From: Chromobacterium rhizoryzae
GTDB lineage: Bacteria; Pseudomonadota; Gammaproteobacteria; Burkholderiales; Chromobacteriaceae
Assembly: GCF_020544465.1 (NCBI RefSeq)
Contig: NZ_CP066126.1
Span: 4,340,001 to 4,404,000 of the forward strand
Reading direction: 5' to 3'
Length of the DNA stretch: 64,000 nucleotides
Shown here: positions 33,628-44,628 of the stretch, piece after piece
How the letters are laid out: every line of letters starts with the position of its first letter
Position numbering within the stretch: the stretch's first letter is position 1
Made by a program: the position numbers and the translations under genes
The notes under the pieces: generated by a model
The model's database searches: none
Seen by the model: the letters and a program-made list of their open reading frames with translations, nothing else
Told to the model about the DNA's origin: nothing

Positions 33628-34230
33628 TTATTTGCGCATGGCCTTTTCGGACGGCGTCAGCGAGTCGATGAAGGACTGGCGCTGGAAAATACGCTCGGCG
33701 TACTTGAGGATAGGCGCGGAGTTTTTGCCCAGATCGATATTGTAATGCTCCAGACGCCACATCAAGGGCGCGATCGCCACGTCGATCATGGAGAAATCGT
33801 CACCCAACATGAACTTCTGCTTGGCGAAAATCGGTGCGATCGTGGTCAGGCCGTCGCGAATGGCTTCGCGAGCCTTGTTCGCTTCCTTGCCGGTGGCGCC
33901 GGCTTCCAGCGCCTTCACATGGATGAAGAGCTCGTTTTCAAACCGGTAGAGGAACAGACGGGCGCGCGCGCGCATTACCGGGTCAGCCGGCATCAGCTGC
34001 GGGTGCGGGAAGCGCTCGTCGATGTACTCGTTGATGATATTGGATTCGTGCAGGATCAAATCGCGCTCGACCAATACCGGCACCTCATTGTAGGGGTTCA
34101 TCACCGCCAGATCTTCCGGCTTGTTATGGATGTCCACATCAATGATTTCGAAATCCATTCCCTTTTCAAAAAGCACGATGCGGCAACGCTGGCTGAACGG
34201 GCAGGTAATTCCGGAGTAAAGAGTCATCAT
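33628..34230 (-). CDS. sspA: Stringent starvation protein A (RNA polymerase-associated SspA)
   Basis: GST-fold protein that binds RNA polymerase and affects transcription under starvation. 200 residues. N-terminal thioredoxin-like domain MTLYSGITCPFSQRCRIVLFEKGMDFEI, then NPYNEVPVLVERDLILHESNIINEYIDERFPHPQLMP and a helical GST C-domain. Starts at either of two adjacent ATGs. It lies between petC and sspB; petABC-sspAB is a common betaproteobacterial order, but a terminator separates petC from it. Confidence 0.94.
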   Translation of the reverse strand: MMTLYSGITCPFSQRCRIVLFEKGMDFEIIDVDIHNKPEDLAVMNPYNEVPVLVERDLILHESNIINEYIDERFPHPQLMPADPVMRARARLFLYRFENELFIHVKALEAGATGKEANKAREAIRDGLTTIAPIFAKQKFMLGDDFSMIDVAIAPLMWRLEHYNIDLGKNSAPILKYAERIFQRQSFIDSLTPSEKAMRK

Positions 34231-34339
34231 GGCAGGAGGAAATCCTTAACTAACAATGGGTTGATTCAGCTGGGCATTCTAGCACTTTCCGTCCACCAAT
34301 TTCCAGCACCGCATCATAAGCCAATGATTAAAAAGAAAA

Positions 34340-34359
34340 AAGGCGGATTTCTCCGCCTT
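34340..34359 (-). terminator. Terminator of petA-petB-petC
   Basis: 8-bp stem AAGGCGGA / TCCGCCTT with a TTTC loop and a long U-rich tail on the minus strand; about 20 bases after the petC stop. Confidence 0.87.
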
Positions 34360-34380
34360 GATCAAATCAAGCAACCGGGC

Positions 34381-35145
34381 TTAATGCACGTCGCGCCAGT
34401 ACTCTTTCTTCAGGAAATACGCCAGCGGCAACAGCAACAGCGACAGGAACATCAACACGACATAACCGATCTGCTGACGCTTCACCTGAGCAGGTTCGCC
34501 CACATAGACCAGGAAGTTGGTCAGGTCCGCCATCCGCTTGTCGAACTCCACGGTATTGGCTTTGCCGTTCTCCAGCTTGGTCAGGGTGCCGGCCTTGATC
34601 AGCTCCAGCTTGTGCTCTTCGTGGCCTTCCGCGTTCTTCTCGGTCTTCAGCACCTGCTCGCCTTGCCACTCCCAGAAGATGTGCGGCATGCCCACCTTGT
34701 CGAACACCGCGTTGTTCCAGCCAGTCGGCCGGCTCGGGTCCCGGTAGAAGCCACGCAGATAACCATACAGGTAATCTGCGCCGCGGGAACGCGCGATCAG
34801 CGACAAGTCCGGCGGCGTGGCGCCGAACCAGGCTTGAGCATCCTTCTTGTTCATCGCGATATTCATCGGATCGCCGATTTTGGCGCCCACCGGCAGCAGA
34901 TTCGCCTTGATCTGCTCTTCGGTCAGGCCGATATCAGTCAGGCGGTTGTAACGCATCGCGCTGGCCGAATGGCAGGACAAGCAGTAGTTGGTGAAGATCT
35001 GCGCGCCGCGTTGCAGGCTTTCCGTATCTTGAATATTGATCGGCGCCTTGGGCAGCTTGGGGCCTTCGCCGGAAGCCAGGGCCGTAGCGCTGAACGGCAG
35101 CGCCAGCGCCATGGCCGCGATCAGGTGGCGGATTTTGCTTTTCAT
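34381..35145 (-). CDS. petC: Cytochrome c1 of the bc1 complex
   Basis: Haem c subunit of ubiquinol-cytochrome c reductase, on the periplasmic side. 254 residues: signal peptide (AAMALALPFSATALA), haem site NYCLSCHSASAMRYNR (CxxCH), YLYGYLRGFYRDPSRPTGWNN, and a C-terminal membrane anchor (IGYVVLMFLSLLLLPLAYFL) before a basic tail. Third gene of petA-petB-petC, 16 bases after petB. Confidence 0.96.
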   Translation of the reverse strand: MKSKIRHLIAAMALALPFSATALASGEGPKLPKAPINIQDTESLQRGAQIFTNYCLSCHSASAMRYNRLTDIGLTEEQIKANLLPVGAKIGDPMNIAMNKKDAQAWFGATPPDLSLIARSRGADYLYGYLRGFYRDPSRPTGWNNAVFDKVGMPHIFWEWQGEQVLKTEKNAEGHEEHKLELIKAGTLTKLENGKANTVEFDKRMADLTNFLVYVGEPAQVKRQQIGYVVLMFLSLLLLPLAYFLKKEYWRDVH

Positions 35146-35161
35146 GAGTCCTCTCCCCTTT

Positions 35162-36499
35162 TTACACGTTCATGGCGAATACGGCGGCGGCCACCACGGT
35201 CACCACCACCAGCACCGCAAACCGGATCTGACGCTTGGCGTTGGTATCCGTCACCCGCGTCGGCACCGGGATGCTGCCTACATCGTTCTTGGTGTAGAAC
35301 GGCATGCCCAGGAAGAAGACGAAGTAGACGAACGAGAGCACCTGCGCGATCACGGTGCGGGCATTGGTGGACGGCAAAGCGCCCAGAATGCCAAGACCGA
35401 TGAAGGACACGATGAACAGGACCAGCATGAACTTGAACTTGGGGCCACGGTAGCGGATGGATTTCACCGGCGAGCGATCCAGCCACGGCAGGAAGGCGAT
35501 CAACACCACCGCCGCGCCCATCGCGATCACGCCCCACACCTGGGTGCCCAGGAAGGACGGGATGGCGCGCAAGATGGCGTAGAACGGCGTGAAGTACCAT
35601 ACCGGCGCGATATGCGGCGGGGTCTTCAGCGGGTCGGCCTGGTCGAAGTTGGGCTTCTCCAGGAAGTAACCGCCCATTTCCGGCATGAAGAAGACAATGG
35701 CCGAGAACACGATTAGGAACACCACCACGCCCAGCACATCCTTGACGGTGTAATACGGGTGGAAGGGAATGCCATCCAGGGGAATGCCCTTGTCGTCCTT
35801 CAGCTTCTTGATCTCAACTCCGTCCGGGTTGTTGGAGCCCACTTCGTGCAAGGCGATCAGGTGAGCCACCACCAGCGCCAGCAGCACCAGCGGCACCGCG
35901 ATCACGTGCAGCGCGAAGAAGCGGTTCAGCGTGGCGTCGGACACCACGTAGTCGCCGCGGATCCACACCGACAGGTCCGGACCGATTACCGGGATGGAGC
36001 CGAACAGGTTGACGATCACCTGCGCGCCCCAGAACGACATCTGGCCCCAAGGCAGCAGATAACCCATGAAGGCTTCCGCCATCAGGCACAGGAAGATCAG
36101 CGTGCCGAACACCCACACCAGTTCGCGCGGTTGCTTGTAGGAACCATAGATCAGGCCGCGGAACATGTGCAGATAGACCACCACGAAGAACATCGAGGCG
36201 CCGGTGGAGTGCATGTAGCGGATGATCCAGCCGCCGGCCACATCGCGCATGATGTATTCGACCGAGGCGAAGGCGACCGGAATGCCGGCGCCATTCAAGG
36301 TGCCGTCCGGTTTGTAGTTCATGGTCAGGAAGATGCCGGTAACGATCTGGATCACCAGCACCAGCATGGCCAGCGAACCGAAGAAGTACCAGAAGTTGAA
36401 GTTCTTCGGCGCGTAATACTCGGTGACGTGCTCTTTGAGCATCGACGATAACGGAAAACGTTCGTCCACCCAGTTGAGCAGCTTTTGTCCTTTAGTCAT
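35162..36499 (-). CDS. petB: Cytochrome b of the bc1 complex
   Basis: Di-haem membrane subunit that carries the Qo and Qi quinone sites. 445 residues, eight spans. Visible: haem-ligand helices GGWIIRYMHSTGASMFFVVVYLHMFRGL and NRFFALHVIAVPLVLLALVVAHLIALHEVGSN, the Qo motif variant in KTPPHIAPVWYFTPFYAILRAI. A C-terminal extension of two spans is consistent with the proteobacterial long form. 14 bases after petA. Confidence 0.97.
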   Translation of the reverse strand: MTKGQKLLNWVDERFPLSSMLKEHVTEYYAPKNFNFWYFFGSLAMLVLVIQIVTGIFLTMNYKPDGTLNGAGIPVAFASVEYIMRDVAGGWIIRYMHSTGASMFFVVVYLHMFRGLIYGSYKQPRELVWVFGTLIFLCLMAEAFMGYLLPWGQMSFWGAQVIVNLFGSIPVIGPDLSVWIRGDYVVSDATLNRFFALHVIAVPLVLLALVVAHLIALHEVGSNNPDGVEIKKLKDDKGIPLDGIPFHPYYTVKDVLGVVVFLIVFSAIVFFMPEMGGYFLEKPNFDQADPLKTPPHIAPVWYFTPFYAILRAIPSFLGTQVWGVIAMGAAVVLIAFLPWLDRSPVKSIRYRGPKFKFMLVLFIVSFIGLGILGALPSTNARTVIAQVLSFVYFVFFLGMPFYTKNDVGSIPVPTRVTDTNAKRQIRFAVLVVVTVVAAAVFAMNV

Positions 36500-36513
36500 G
36501 TAGCCCCCTCAGC

Positions 36514-37098
36514 TTATTTGTCTTCGCCAATCAGCAGGCGGGTGTCGGACAGATATTTGTGCGGCGGAATTTCCAGGTTCTTCGGAGCCGGCACGCCTTT
36601 ATAGACGCGCGCGGCCAAGTCGAACTTGGAACCATGACAGGGGCAATAGAAGCCTCCCACCCAGTCCGGGCCCAGATCGGCGGGCGCGATGTCCGGACGG
36701 TGGGTCGGCGAACAGCCCAAATGCGTGCAGATGCCGACGGCGATCAGCAGCTCAGGCTTGATCGAACGGTGCTCGTTCTGGCAATACGTCGGCTGCTGAT
36801 CCATTTCGGACTTGGGATCCACCAGCTTCTCGTCCAGCTTCGGCAGGTTTTTCAATTGCTCCGGCGTGCGGTTCAGCACCCATACCGGCTTGCCGCGCCA
36901 CTCGACGTTGATCTTCTGGCCCGGCTCGATCTTGCCGATATCCACCTCGACGGGAGCGCCGGCGGCCTTCGCCCTCTCGGACGGGAAGAAACTCATCAGA
37001 AACGGCGTCGCCACTCCGGCCGCCGCCACACCACCAACAGCGCTGGTTGCAACCGTCAGAAAGCGACGGCGCCCCGCATCGACTTGTTGTTCACTCAT
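36514..37098 (-). CDS. petA: Rieske iron-sulfur subunit of the bc1 complex
   Basis: [2Fe-2S] subunit that moves electrons from ubiquinol to cytochrome c1. 194 residues from MSEQQVDAGRRRFLTVATSAVGG, where the RRRFL twin-arginine signal anchor is typical; an ATG five codons upstream is less likely. Both cluster-binding boxes are present: CTHLGCSP and CPCHGSKFD. First gene of petABC. A NIF3 gene precedes it on the same strand by about 115 bases. Confidence 0.96.
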   Translation of the reverse strand: MSEQQVDAGRRRFLTVATSAVGGVAAAGVATPFLMSFFPSERAKAAGAPVEVDIGKIEPGQKINVEWRGKPVWVLNRTPEQLKNLPKLDEKLVDPKSEMDQQPTYCQNEHRSIKPELLIAVGICTHLGCSPTHRPDIAPADLGPDWVGGFYCPCHGSKFDLAARVYKGVPAPKNLEIPPHKYLSDTRLLIGEDK

Positions 37099-37212
37099 TA
37101 CAGTCATCCTCAAACGTGGAAACCGAGCCCAAAACTGCCTGATTTTACCCGATTCCGAGTAGGGACTTGAAGCTTCTATGCAAATAAATTGGCCGAAGCC
37201 CTGCCTAGCCGC

Positions 37213-37962
37213 CTAAACCGGGTTGGAAATGTCTACAAATTCAACACTTATGCCATGAAGCTGAGCCAGGCGCTCGCCCAAAGCCTTGATGCCAAAACGC
37301 TCCGTGGCATGATGCCCCGCAGCGATGAAAGCCACATCACACTCCATTGCCATATGATGATTTTGCTCGGACGCTTCGCCGGTGATGAAGGCGTCCACGC
37401 CCAGATCGATGGCTTCGGCGAAAAAACTCTGCGCGCCGCCGGTGCACCAGGCTATGCGCGAAATCGGTTTGTCCGCCCTGCCCAACAACAAAGCCTCGCG
37501 CCCCAGACGAGCGGAAACGTGTTCACGGAAATCACTCGCACTGCCGCCTCGCCACCACGCCCCATGCCACAGCAAACCCTGTTCACCGCCCTGCCCCTGG
37601 GCCTCCAAATCCAGCACCTTGCCCAACATCGCGTTATTGCCCAGCTCCGGATGCGCGTCCAAAGGCAGGTGGTAAGCCAGCAAGTTAAGATCATGCTCCA
37701 GCAGCGTCTTGACCCGCTGGCGCTTCATTCCGCAAATCCGGGCGTCTTCCCCCTTCCAGAAATAACCGTGGTGCACCAGTACGGCGTCCGCTCCGCGCGA
37801 CGCCGCGGCATCGATCAAAGCTTGCGAAGCGGTGACGCCTGTCACCAGCTTGCGCACCGCCTGCCGCCCTTCCACCTGCAAGCCGTTAGGCGCATAGTCT
37901 TTGAAGCGCCAGGGCTCCAAAATCGTGTCCAGACTGCTCAGCAAGGCCTTCAATTCCATCAC
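37213..37962 (-). CDS. NIF3/YbgI family metal-binding protein (GTP cyclohydrolase I type 2-like)
   Basis: 249 residues of the NIF3 family, di-metal toroidal hexamers of unsettled function. Visible: PNGLQVEGRQAVRKLVTGVTAS, the metal motif ADAVLVHHGYFWKGE, NLLAYHLPLDAHPELGNNAMLG, CTGGAQSFF, and GEASEQNHHMAMECDVAFIAAGHHATERFG near the C-terminus with His and Glu ligands. Its place just upstream of petABC is common in betaproteobacteria. Annotation as GTP cyclohydrolase is by family name only. Confidence 0.92.
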   Translation of the reverse strand: MMELKALLSSLDTILEPWRFKDYAPNGLQVEGRQAVRKLVTGVTASQALIDAAASRGADAVLVHHGYFWKGEDARICGMKRQRVKTLLEHDLNLLAYHLPLDAHPELGNNAMLGKVLDLEAQGQGGEQGLLWHGAWWRGGSASDFREHVSARLGREALLLGRADKPISRIAWCTGGAQSFFAEAIDLGVDAFITGEASEQNHHMAMECDVAFIAAGHHATERFGIKALGERLAQLHGISVEFVDISNPV

Positions 37963-38032
37963 GCACTCCTTAACTTAATATATGCCCCGGCCTTATTTTG
38001 CCAGAAGCCAACGCATTTTAAGCCCGCAAAAG

Positions 38033-38058
38033 AAAAACCCCGCCGTAGCGGGGTTTTT
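38033..38058 (-). terminator. Terminator of groES-groEL
   Basis: 11-bp stem AAAAACCCCGC / GCGGGGTTTTT with a CGTA loop; 23 bases after the groEL stop, U-run on the minus strand. Confidence 0.9.
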
Positions 38059-38080
38059 CAAAGCCTAAGGAGGCGTTGGC

Positions 38081-39721
<1,641 letters not shown>

Positions 39722-39771
39722 TCTTTAAATCTCCAGAATTCTGAGTTGGGGAAGTTCAGATGTGGGTCGGA

Positions 39772-40059
39772 TTACTCAACGATGCCCATTACATCTTCCT
39801 CGCGCATCACGAGGACTTCATCGCCGTCAACCTTGACGGTCTGACCGGAGTACTTGCCGAAGATGACTTTGTCGCCAACCTTCAGCTCCAGCGCACGACG
39901 CTCGCCGTTTTCCAAGATCTTGCCGTTGCCTACGGCCAGCACCTGGCCCATGTCCGGCTTCTCTGCGGCTGCGCCCGGCAGAACGATGCCGGAAGCGGTT
40001 TTTTCTTCAGCCTCGAGGCGCTTGATAACAACACGGTCGTGCAAAGGACGAATTGCCAT
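39772..40059 (-). CDS. groS: Co-chaperonin GroES
   Basis: Heptameric lid of GroEL. 95 residues. Begins MAIRPLHDRVVIKRLEAEEKTASGIVLP, with the mobile loop EEKTASGIVLPGAAAEKP and ends VMREEDVMGIVE. First gene of the groES-groEL operon, 59 bases after the CIRCE operator. Confidence 0.98.
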   Translation of the reverse strand: MAIRPLHDRVVIKRLEAEEKTASGIVLPGAAAEKPDMGQVLAVGNGKILENGERRALELKVGDKVIFGKYSGQTVKVDGDEVLVMREEDVMGIVE

Positions 40060-40118
40060 GGATCTCTCCTGTTACAGTGGCTGTTGAGAGTTGAAACCTG
40101 TTTGAGTTGAGGCGAGCG

Positions 40119-40145
40119 TTAGCACTCACCTGCTGCGAGTGCTAA
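40119..40145 (-). promoter_or_regulatory. CIRCE operator (HrcA site) of groES-groEL
   Basis: Perfect match to the CIRCE consensus: TTAGCACTC, 9-base spacer, GAGTGCTAA. It lies directly upstream of groES, so the operon should be repressed by HrcA. The hrcA gene is not in this window. Confidence 0.95.
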
Positions 40146-40212
40146 TGATAGGGACGAGCGGGAGGGTTTTCAAGAGCCTGCCGTAGCAATTTTCGGCAGG
40201 CCCAAGATAGCG

Positions 40213-41316
40213 TCAGAGACGAGTCGACTTACGCAGCAACATCCAGCGAGGAGTGCGGAAACGGACAATCATACGATACAGATAGATGTAACTGGCGATG
40301 AAGACCAACACAAAGCCAATCAGTACAGGGGTGTTGTTCCAGAAAAGCATTGCAGGCACCACTGAGAACGACGATAGCGCCCACAGATATGGGGAGGTCA
40401 AACTATTGCGCTGGGTCAGATGAACCGCATCCCGAGAACCTACCATCCACCGCACCAGCCGTTTATATATCAGCATATGCAAATGCAGCCCATCCGGCAT
40501 TCCTGGCGACATCCCGCGCAAGAACTTCTTCCTGTATATGGAGTACAAGGTTTCAAACACAGGATAGATAACACACAACAAGGGAAACCAAGGAGACACC
40601 TGTTGATGCCTTGCCACCAACAAGACCGCCACCTCCGCAATCATGAACCCCACCAAATAGGCCCCACCATCTCCGGCAAAGATCAGCCCACGGGGAAAGT
40701 TCCAAAACAGAAATCCCGCAATTGCGCCAACCATCGCAAAACAAATCCCCATCAACATTGCATCCTGCACCTTGAAAGACACATAGGCTATGGCCAAGAA
40801 AATAAAAATAGACACCATACCGGAGAGACCATTGTAGCCATCAATAATGTTAACAGCATGCGCAACACCACCAACAGCAACAACAGTAAGCAACAACGAA
40901 AGCACCCAGAAGTGCACCAAAAGACTATCCAGCCAAGGGATGTCCAGCCTCTGGAGCCCTGCCCTTAACAAAAAATACCCTAGCCCCGCCGAAACGAACG
41001 TGGCCAGTAAACGAGGCATTGGCCCCACTCGCTTAGTGATATCCTCAAGGAGACCAGCCACAAATGCAGGCAAGGCGACCAGCAGCACTAGTAACACCTG
41101 TACATCACCTAGAAGCCAAGCCAACAAACAGCTTCCGGCAGTCAAGCCTAGCGCTATCGGTACCCCACCAATGCGTGGAACTGGCCTAGCATGAAATTTC
41201 TGCACTCCCCCCAAATCATGATCAGCCGAGAAACTCTCATGCAGGTGGGCGAAATGGATCAAGCACATCCCTACTACTAGCGACAAAAACGTAGCCAACA
41301 ATAAGATTTGCAGCAT
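40213..41316 (-). CDS. WecA/WbpL-family undecaprenyl-phosphate sugar-1-phosphate transferase
   Basis: Polytopic membrane enzyme likely starting O-antigen units by moving a HexNAc-1-phosphate from a UDP-sugar to undecaprenyl phosphate. 367 residues with about 11 spans. Family motifs: LGGVQKFHARPVPRIGGVPIALG, GLLEDITKRVGPMPRLL (usual DD is ED here), AVNIIDGYNGLSGMVS, NFPRGLIFAGDGGAYLVGFM, and the C-terminal GMPDGLHLHMLIYKRLVR His motif. Sits alone on the minus strand at the left edge of the O-antigen island. The accepted sugar (GlcNAc, GalNAc, FucNAc, QuiNAc) cannot be told. Confidence 0.87.
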   Translation of the reverse strand: MLQILLLATFLSLVVGMCLIHFAHLHESFSADHDLGGVQKFHARPVPRIGGVPIALGLTAGSCLLAWLLGDVQVLLVLLVALPAFVAGLLEDITKRVGPMPRLLATFVSAGLGYFLLRAGLQRLDIPWLDSLLVHFWVLSLLLTVVAVGGVAHAVNIIDGYNGLSGMVSIFIFLAIAYVSFKVQDAMLMGICFAMVGAIAGFLFWNFPRGLIFAGDGGAYLVGFMIAEVAVLLVARHQQVSPWFPLLCVIYPVFETLYSIYRKKFLRGMSPGMPDGLHLHMLIYKRLVRWMVGSRDAVHLTQRNSLTSPYLWALSSFSVVPAMLFWNNTPVLIGFVLVFIASYIYLYRMIVRFRTPRWMLLRKSTRL

Positions 41317-41502
41317 TACACGCCTCTTTAAAACGTGGAGATGACACCACTTAGCATCACCCCAACAGTACCAAAATTGAGCTTATCATTGTAAGCGGCT
41401 CACCATTCTCAAGCTACCGTTTTCATGCAACAATGATCGACTAGACGTTTCGCATCCCTCCACCTTGCAAAGCATGCAATTGATTTTAGGTTTTAATTTA
41501 AA

Positions 41503-42507
41503 ATGACTATTTTAGTTACCGGCGGCGCAGGCTACATAGGCTCCCACACATGCTTGCAACTACTCGAAGCCGGCAATCAAGTTGTCGTGCTAGACAACCT
41601 ATGCAACAGCAAGGTCGAGTCTCTCAAACGGGTACAAGCCCTAACCGGCAAATCACTTACCTTCATCCAAGGGGACGTTCGCGACACAGCAGCGCTGTCG
41701 ACCGCTTTTACTCACTCAATCGAAGCCGTTGTACACTTTGCGGGTCTCAAAGCCGTTGGCGAATCCACTGAAAAGCCAATTGAGTATTATGACAACAATG
41801 TTAATGGCACACTCCAGCTATTGCATGCCATGCAACAGCACCAAGTCCACACTCTCGTTTTCAGCTCATCAGCCACAGTCTACGGCAATCCCGCCACGGT
41901 ACCAATCCGTGAAGACTTCCCCTTGTCCACCACCAACCCCTATGGCCGCAGCAAGCTAATGATTGAGGACATACTTCGTGATCTGAGTAAAGCAGAGCCA
42001 AATTGGAATATTGGGCTACTCCGCTACTTCAATCCAGTCGGTGCCCATGAAAGCGGGCAAATTGGCGAAGATCCGAATGGTCCCCCTAACAACTTAATGC
42101 CGTACATCAGCCAGGTTGCTGTTGGCAAGCGCAAGACCCTACAAATTTTCGGAAACGACTATCCCACCCAAGATGGCACTGGGGTCCGTGACTATATTCA
42201 CATTGAAGATCTCGCAAATGGCCACCTCAAAGCGCTGGACACACTTCGGACCAAAGGCGGCCTAATCACCGTCAACCTTGGAACTGGGCACGGCTATTCC
42301 GTACTGGAAATGGTGCAAGCCTTCGAAACGCACAGTTGTCGTCCCATCCCTTATGAAATAGTCTCTCGCCGCCCCGGCGACATCGCTGCTTGCTGGGCAG
42401 ATCCAACCGAAGCCCAGCGCTTATTGAACTGGAAAGCAGAAAAAGGACTGGACGCTATGTGCAAAGACAGCTGGCGCTGGCAGGAGCAAAATCCTAACGG
42501 CTACTGA
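41503..42507 (+). CDS. galE: UDP-glucose 4-epimerase GalE
   Basis: Interconverts UDP-Glc/UDP-Gal and, in some forms, the N-acetyl sugars. 334 residues. Extended SDR with TGGAGYIGSHTCLQLLEAG, KAVGESTEKPIEYYDNNVNGTL, Ser/Tyr/Lys in FSSSATVYGN and NPYGRSKLMIEDIL, and substrate region RYFNPVGAHESGQIGEDPNGPPNNLMPYISQVAVG. First plus-strand gene of the island; supplies Gal or GalNAc. A 1.1-kb gap follows. Confidence 0.95.
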   Translation: MTILVTGGAGYIGSHTCLQLLEAGNQVVVLDNLCNSKVESLKRVQALTGKSLTFIQGDVRDTAALSTAFTHSIEAVVHFAGLKAVGESTEKPIEYYDNNVNGTLQLLHAMQQHQVHTLVFSSSATVYGNPATVPIREDFPLSTTNPYGRSKLMIEDILRDLSKAEPNWNIGLLRYFNPVGAHESGQIGEDPNGPPNNLMPYISQVAVGKRKTLQIFGNDYPTQDGTGVRDYIHIEDLANGHLKALDTLRTKGGLITVNLGTGHGYSVLEMVQAFETHSCRPIPYEIVSRRPGDIAACWADPTEAQRLLNWKAEKGLDAMCKDSWRWQEQNPNGY

Positions 42508-43617
42508 TTTGCACCATCTACACAAATGGGACGAATCCAAGAATGAGCGGGTTGGCGTGACCGCTCAAGCAAGCAGACACATAAATAGGCCCAACTGCAA
42601 CACCACACACTTCAGGGCATTTTCGCACAAATCCAACCCAAACCCACCTCTTCCATAGCCCAGGACAGGAAGAGTAGGCAGACACCTTCCGCAGAGTCCT
42701 GAGCTCGTGAAACGCCCCCTCATATGGAGCCCGGAAACTTAGCTCTCGAAGTAGCCGATGACCTCCCGAAGAATTAAAGTACAATCTGTGTGGCCCCACC
42801 TACAGCAACGATTGCCCATCACAATCCCACCCAGCATTACCAGTTCAACACTCTTATCCATAAGCAATGATTAAGCTGCTTGCCTCCTTGAATACTAGTG
42901 AACACTAGCTATAATGGCAGCCACTCTAGGCCGGAGCATGCCCGAGACTCAATCATGACATTTTTTGTTCGTTTGATCCTTGTGGACACATCCCCAAATT
43001 TTGTGCCGAATTCTAGCCTTGATTGAGGCAATCGCCCATCATGGCAAGCACGGCCTTTGCTCCCCGCCTCCACACTTTGATATATTCCAAAAGTCGCTTG
43101 AAAGCTCTCCATGAGCACCTCTCCACATATTGCGTCTGACAAAGCCACCCTTCATGTTTTAATCTCATAGAATGACCAGATCAATGACAAAAGCATATTT
43201 GTCGAATCTGGGGCTTCAAACTTTAGGGTCGTCGAGCCCATCCATGCCAAAAGGATATTGCATCCAGACCATAACCAGCTGGCCCGACCATGCTCACGGC
43301 AAGACATCTGATCCTGGCAGAGCCAAGACTACAGCGCCTGTACATTGCACAGATGACAGGTTCCCTGTTAGCGTTACCCATCCGATGAGCACCTAGCAAA
43401 GGCCAAAACGCTACAGCCCCAGGAGTCCACGACTATTGCAACCCTACAACTACAGCACAAGAAGCCCACACAAGACATCGTTCCGGCATTAATACCCTAG
43501 CCACTCACAAAGGTGTAAAATTGAAGCGTCAACACAAGCTATCTTTAGCAAAAAGCATATTGAGAAATTAAACAATCATGGCCAATCGAAAATTAAAATT
43601 TTCAGTGCAAAAACAAA
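42508..43617. other. 1.1-kb non-coding leader between galE and ddhD
   Basis: No convincing gene: the open frames (up to 93 codons, both strands) lack any recognisable family feature. A hairpin-like repeat follows galE (42545-42568: TGAGCGG ... CCGCTCA). A good sigma-70-like promoter with a palindromic spacer lies at 42888-42915. The last about 100 bases are A-rich and end in the dyad GAAAATT-AA-AATTTTC before ddhD. No JUMPstart/ops GGCGGTAG element was found. It may hold remnants of deleted genes. Confidence 0.55.
42888..42915 (+). promoter_or_regulatory. Sigma-70-like promoter with palindromic spacer
   Basis: TTGAAT (-35) and TATAAT (-10) separated by 16 bases. The spacer contains the perfect palindrome CTAGTG-AA-CACTAG (42895-42908), so a repressor bound there would block the promoter. 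The reading direction is toward ddhD, but it is about 700 bases from that start. Confidence 0.5.
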
Positions 43618-44613
43618 ATGTTTGAAATCAAACTTAAAAATACCAAATGTTTTACTGCCCCATCAGGGGTCAGCATACTTGATGCCGCTCTTCAGGCAGA
43701 TATTTTTCTGCCACACAGTTGCAAAACAGGCCGCTGCAGCACTTGCAAAGGAAAAGTCATCAGCGGAGAAACTTTCGCCCTCCACGACGAATCTGGCTTA
43801 ACGCAACAAGAGAAAGATGACGGTTGGGTTCTCACTTGCATTCGCACACCGCTTGAGACCATTGAGCTCGACATAGAAGATCTTCATGTCAAACTCCCCA
43901 CAAAGAAAACACTTCCGAGCCGCATTCAAACCATAAAAAAACTTACGACTGACATTGCACAAGTTTTGCTTAGACTACCTCCAACGGCCAGTTTTGAGTA
44001 CCTTCCGGGTCAATACATAGACATCACCAATAATCAAGGCGTCAAGAGAAGCTATTCAATAGCGAACACATTCAAAACCAGCAAACTCATTGAGTTACAT
44101 ATTAAAAACTTCCCCGATGGCGAAATGAGTCAATACTGGTTTAATCTAGCGTCCGAGAACGATCTAATAAGGATAAACGGCCCTCTCGGCACTTTCTTTT
44201 TACGAGAATATATAGATATGGACTTGGTCTTCTTTGCCACAGGGACAGGCATTGCCCCTATTAAGTCCATGCTAGAAGATCTTGCAACTAGAACAGGTAT
44301 AGAAAAACCCAGATCAGTATCACTATACTGGGGAAACAGGGACGTTTCTGATTTTTATTGGAACCCCAAAGAGCTGCCTCTCAATATCAAATACACCCCA
44401 GTTCTTTCGAAAAACAATCCTAATTGGGATGGGGCAAAAGGCCACATTCAGGACGTATATCTTTTATCCTCCCCCAATTTGAAAACAACACAATTATACG
44501 CATGTGGCTCTGAGGCAATGATTCACGCCGCAGAAAAGCTTTTATTGTCATCCGGCTTAGAAAAGCACAATTTTATGGCTGATGCATTTGTTTGCTCAGC
44601 CACAACAGAGTAA
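43618..44613 (+). CDS. ddhD: CDP-6-deoxy-delta-3,4-glucoseen reductase (E3)
   Basis: Supplies electrons to DdhC (E1) for C3 deoxygenation of the CDP-sugar. 331 residues. N-terminal plant-type ferredoxin domain with cysteines C35, C40, C43, C74 (CKTGRCSTC plus C30 later). Then an FAD domain with RSYSIANT and an NAD(P)H domain with FFATGTGIAPIKSMLEDL and YACGSEAMI. The Asc/RfbI/DdhD family is diagnosed by this ferredoxin-reductase fusion next to ddhA-ddhB-ddhC; the gene order D-A-B-C equals that of Yersinia. Confidence 0.93.
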   Translation: MFEIKLKNTKCFTAPSGVSILDAALQADIFLPHSCKTGRCSTCKGKVISGETFALHDESGLTQQEKDDGWVLTCIRTPLETIELDIEDLHVKLPTKKTLPSRIQTIKKLTTDIAQVLLRLPPTASFEYLPGQYIDITNNQGVKRSYSIANTFKTSKLIELHIKNFPDGEMSQYWFNLASENDLIRINGPLGTFFLREYIDMDLVFFATGTGIAPIKSMLEDLATRTGIEKPRSVSLYWGNRDVSDFYWNPKELPLNIKYTPVLSKNNPNWDGAKGHIQDVYLLSSPNLKTTQLYACGSEAMIHAAEKLLLSSGLEKHNFMADAFVCSATTE

Positions 44614-44628
44614 TGCAAAGGAAACATA

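Noticed and set aside
42518..43396. Small open frames in the gap before ddhD (93, 79 and 74 codons)
   Set aside because: No family motif, no ribosome site, mixed strands. Possible remnants of a lost gene but nothing could be named.
41317..43617. JUMPstart/ops element (GGCGGTAG) for RfaH control of the O-antigen operon
   Set aside because: Not found upstream of galE or ddhD on reading both gaps.
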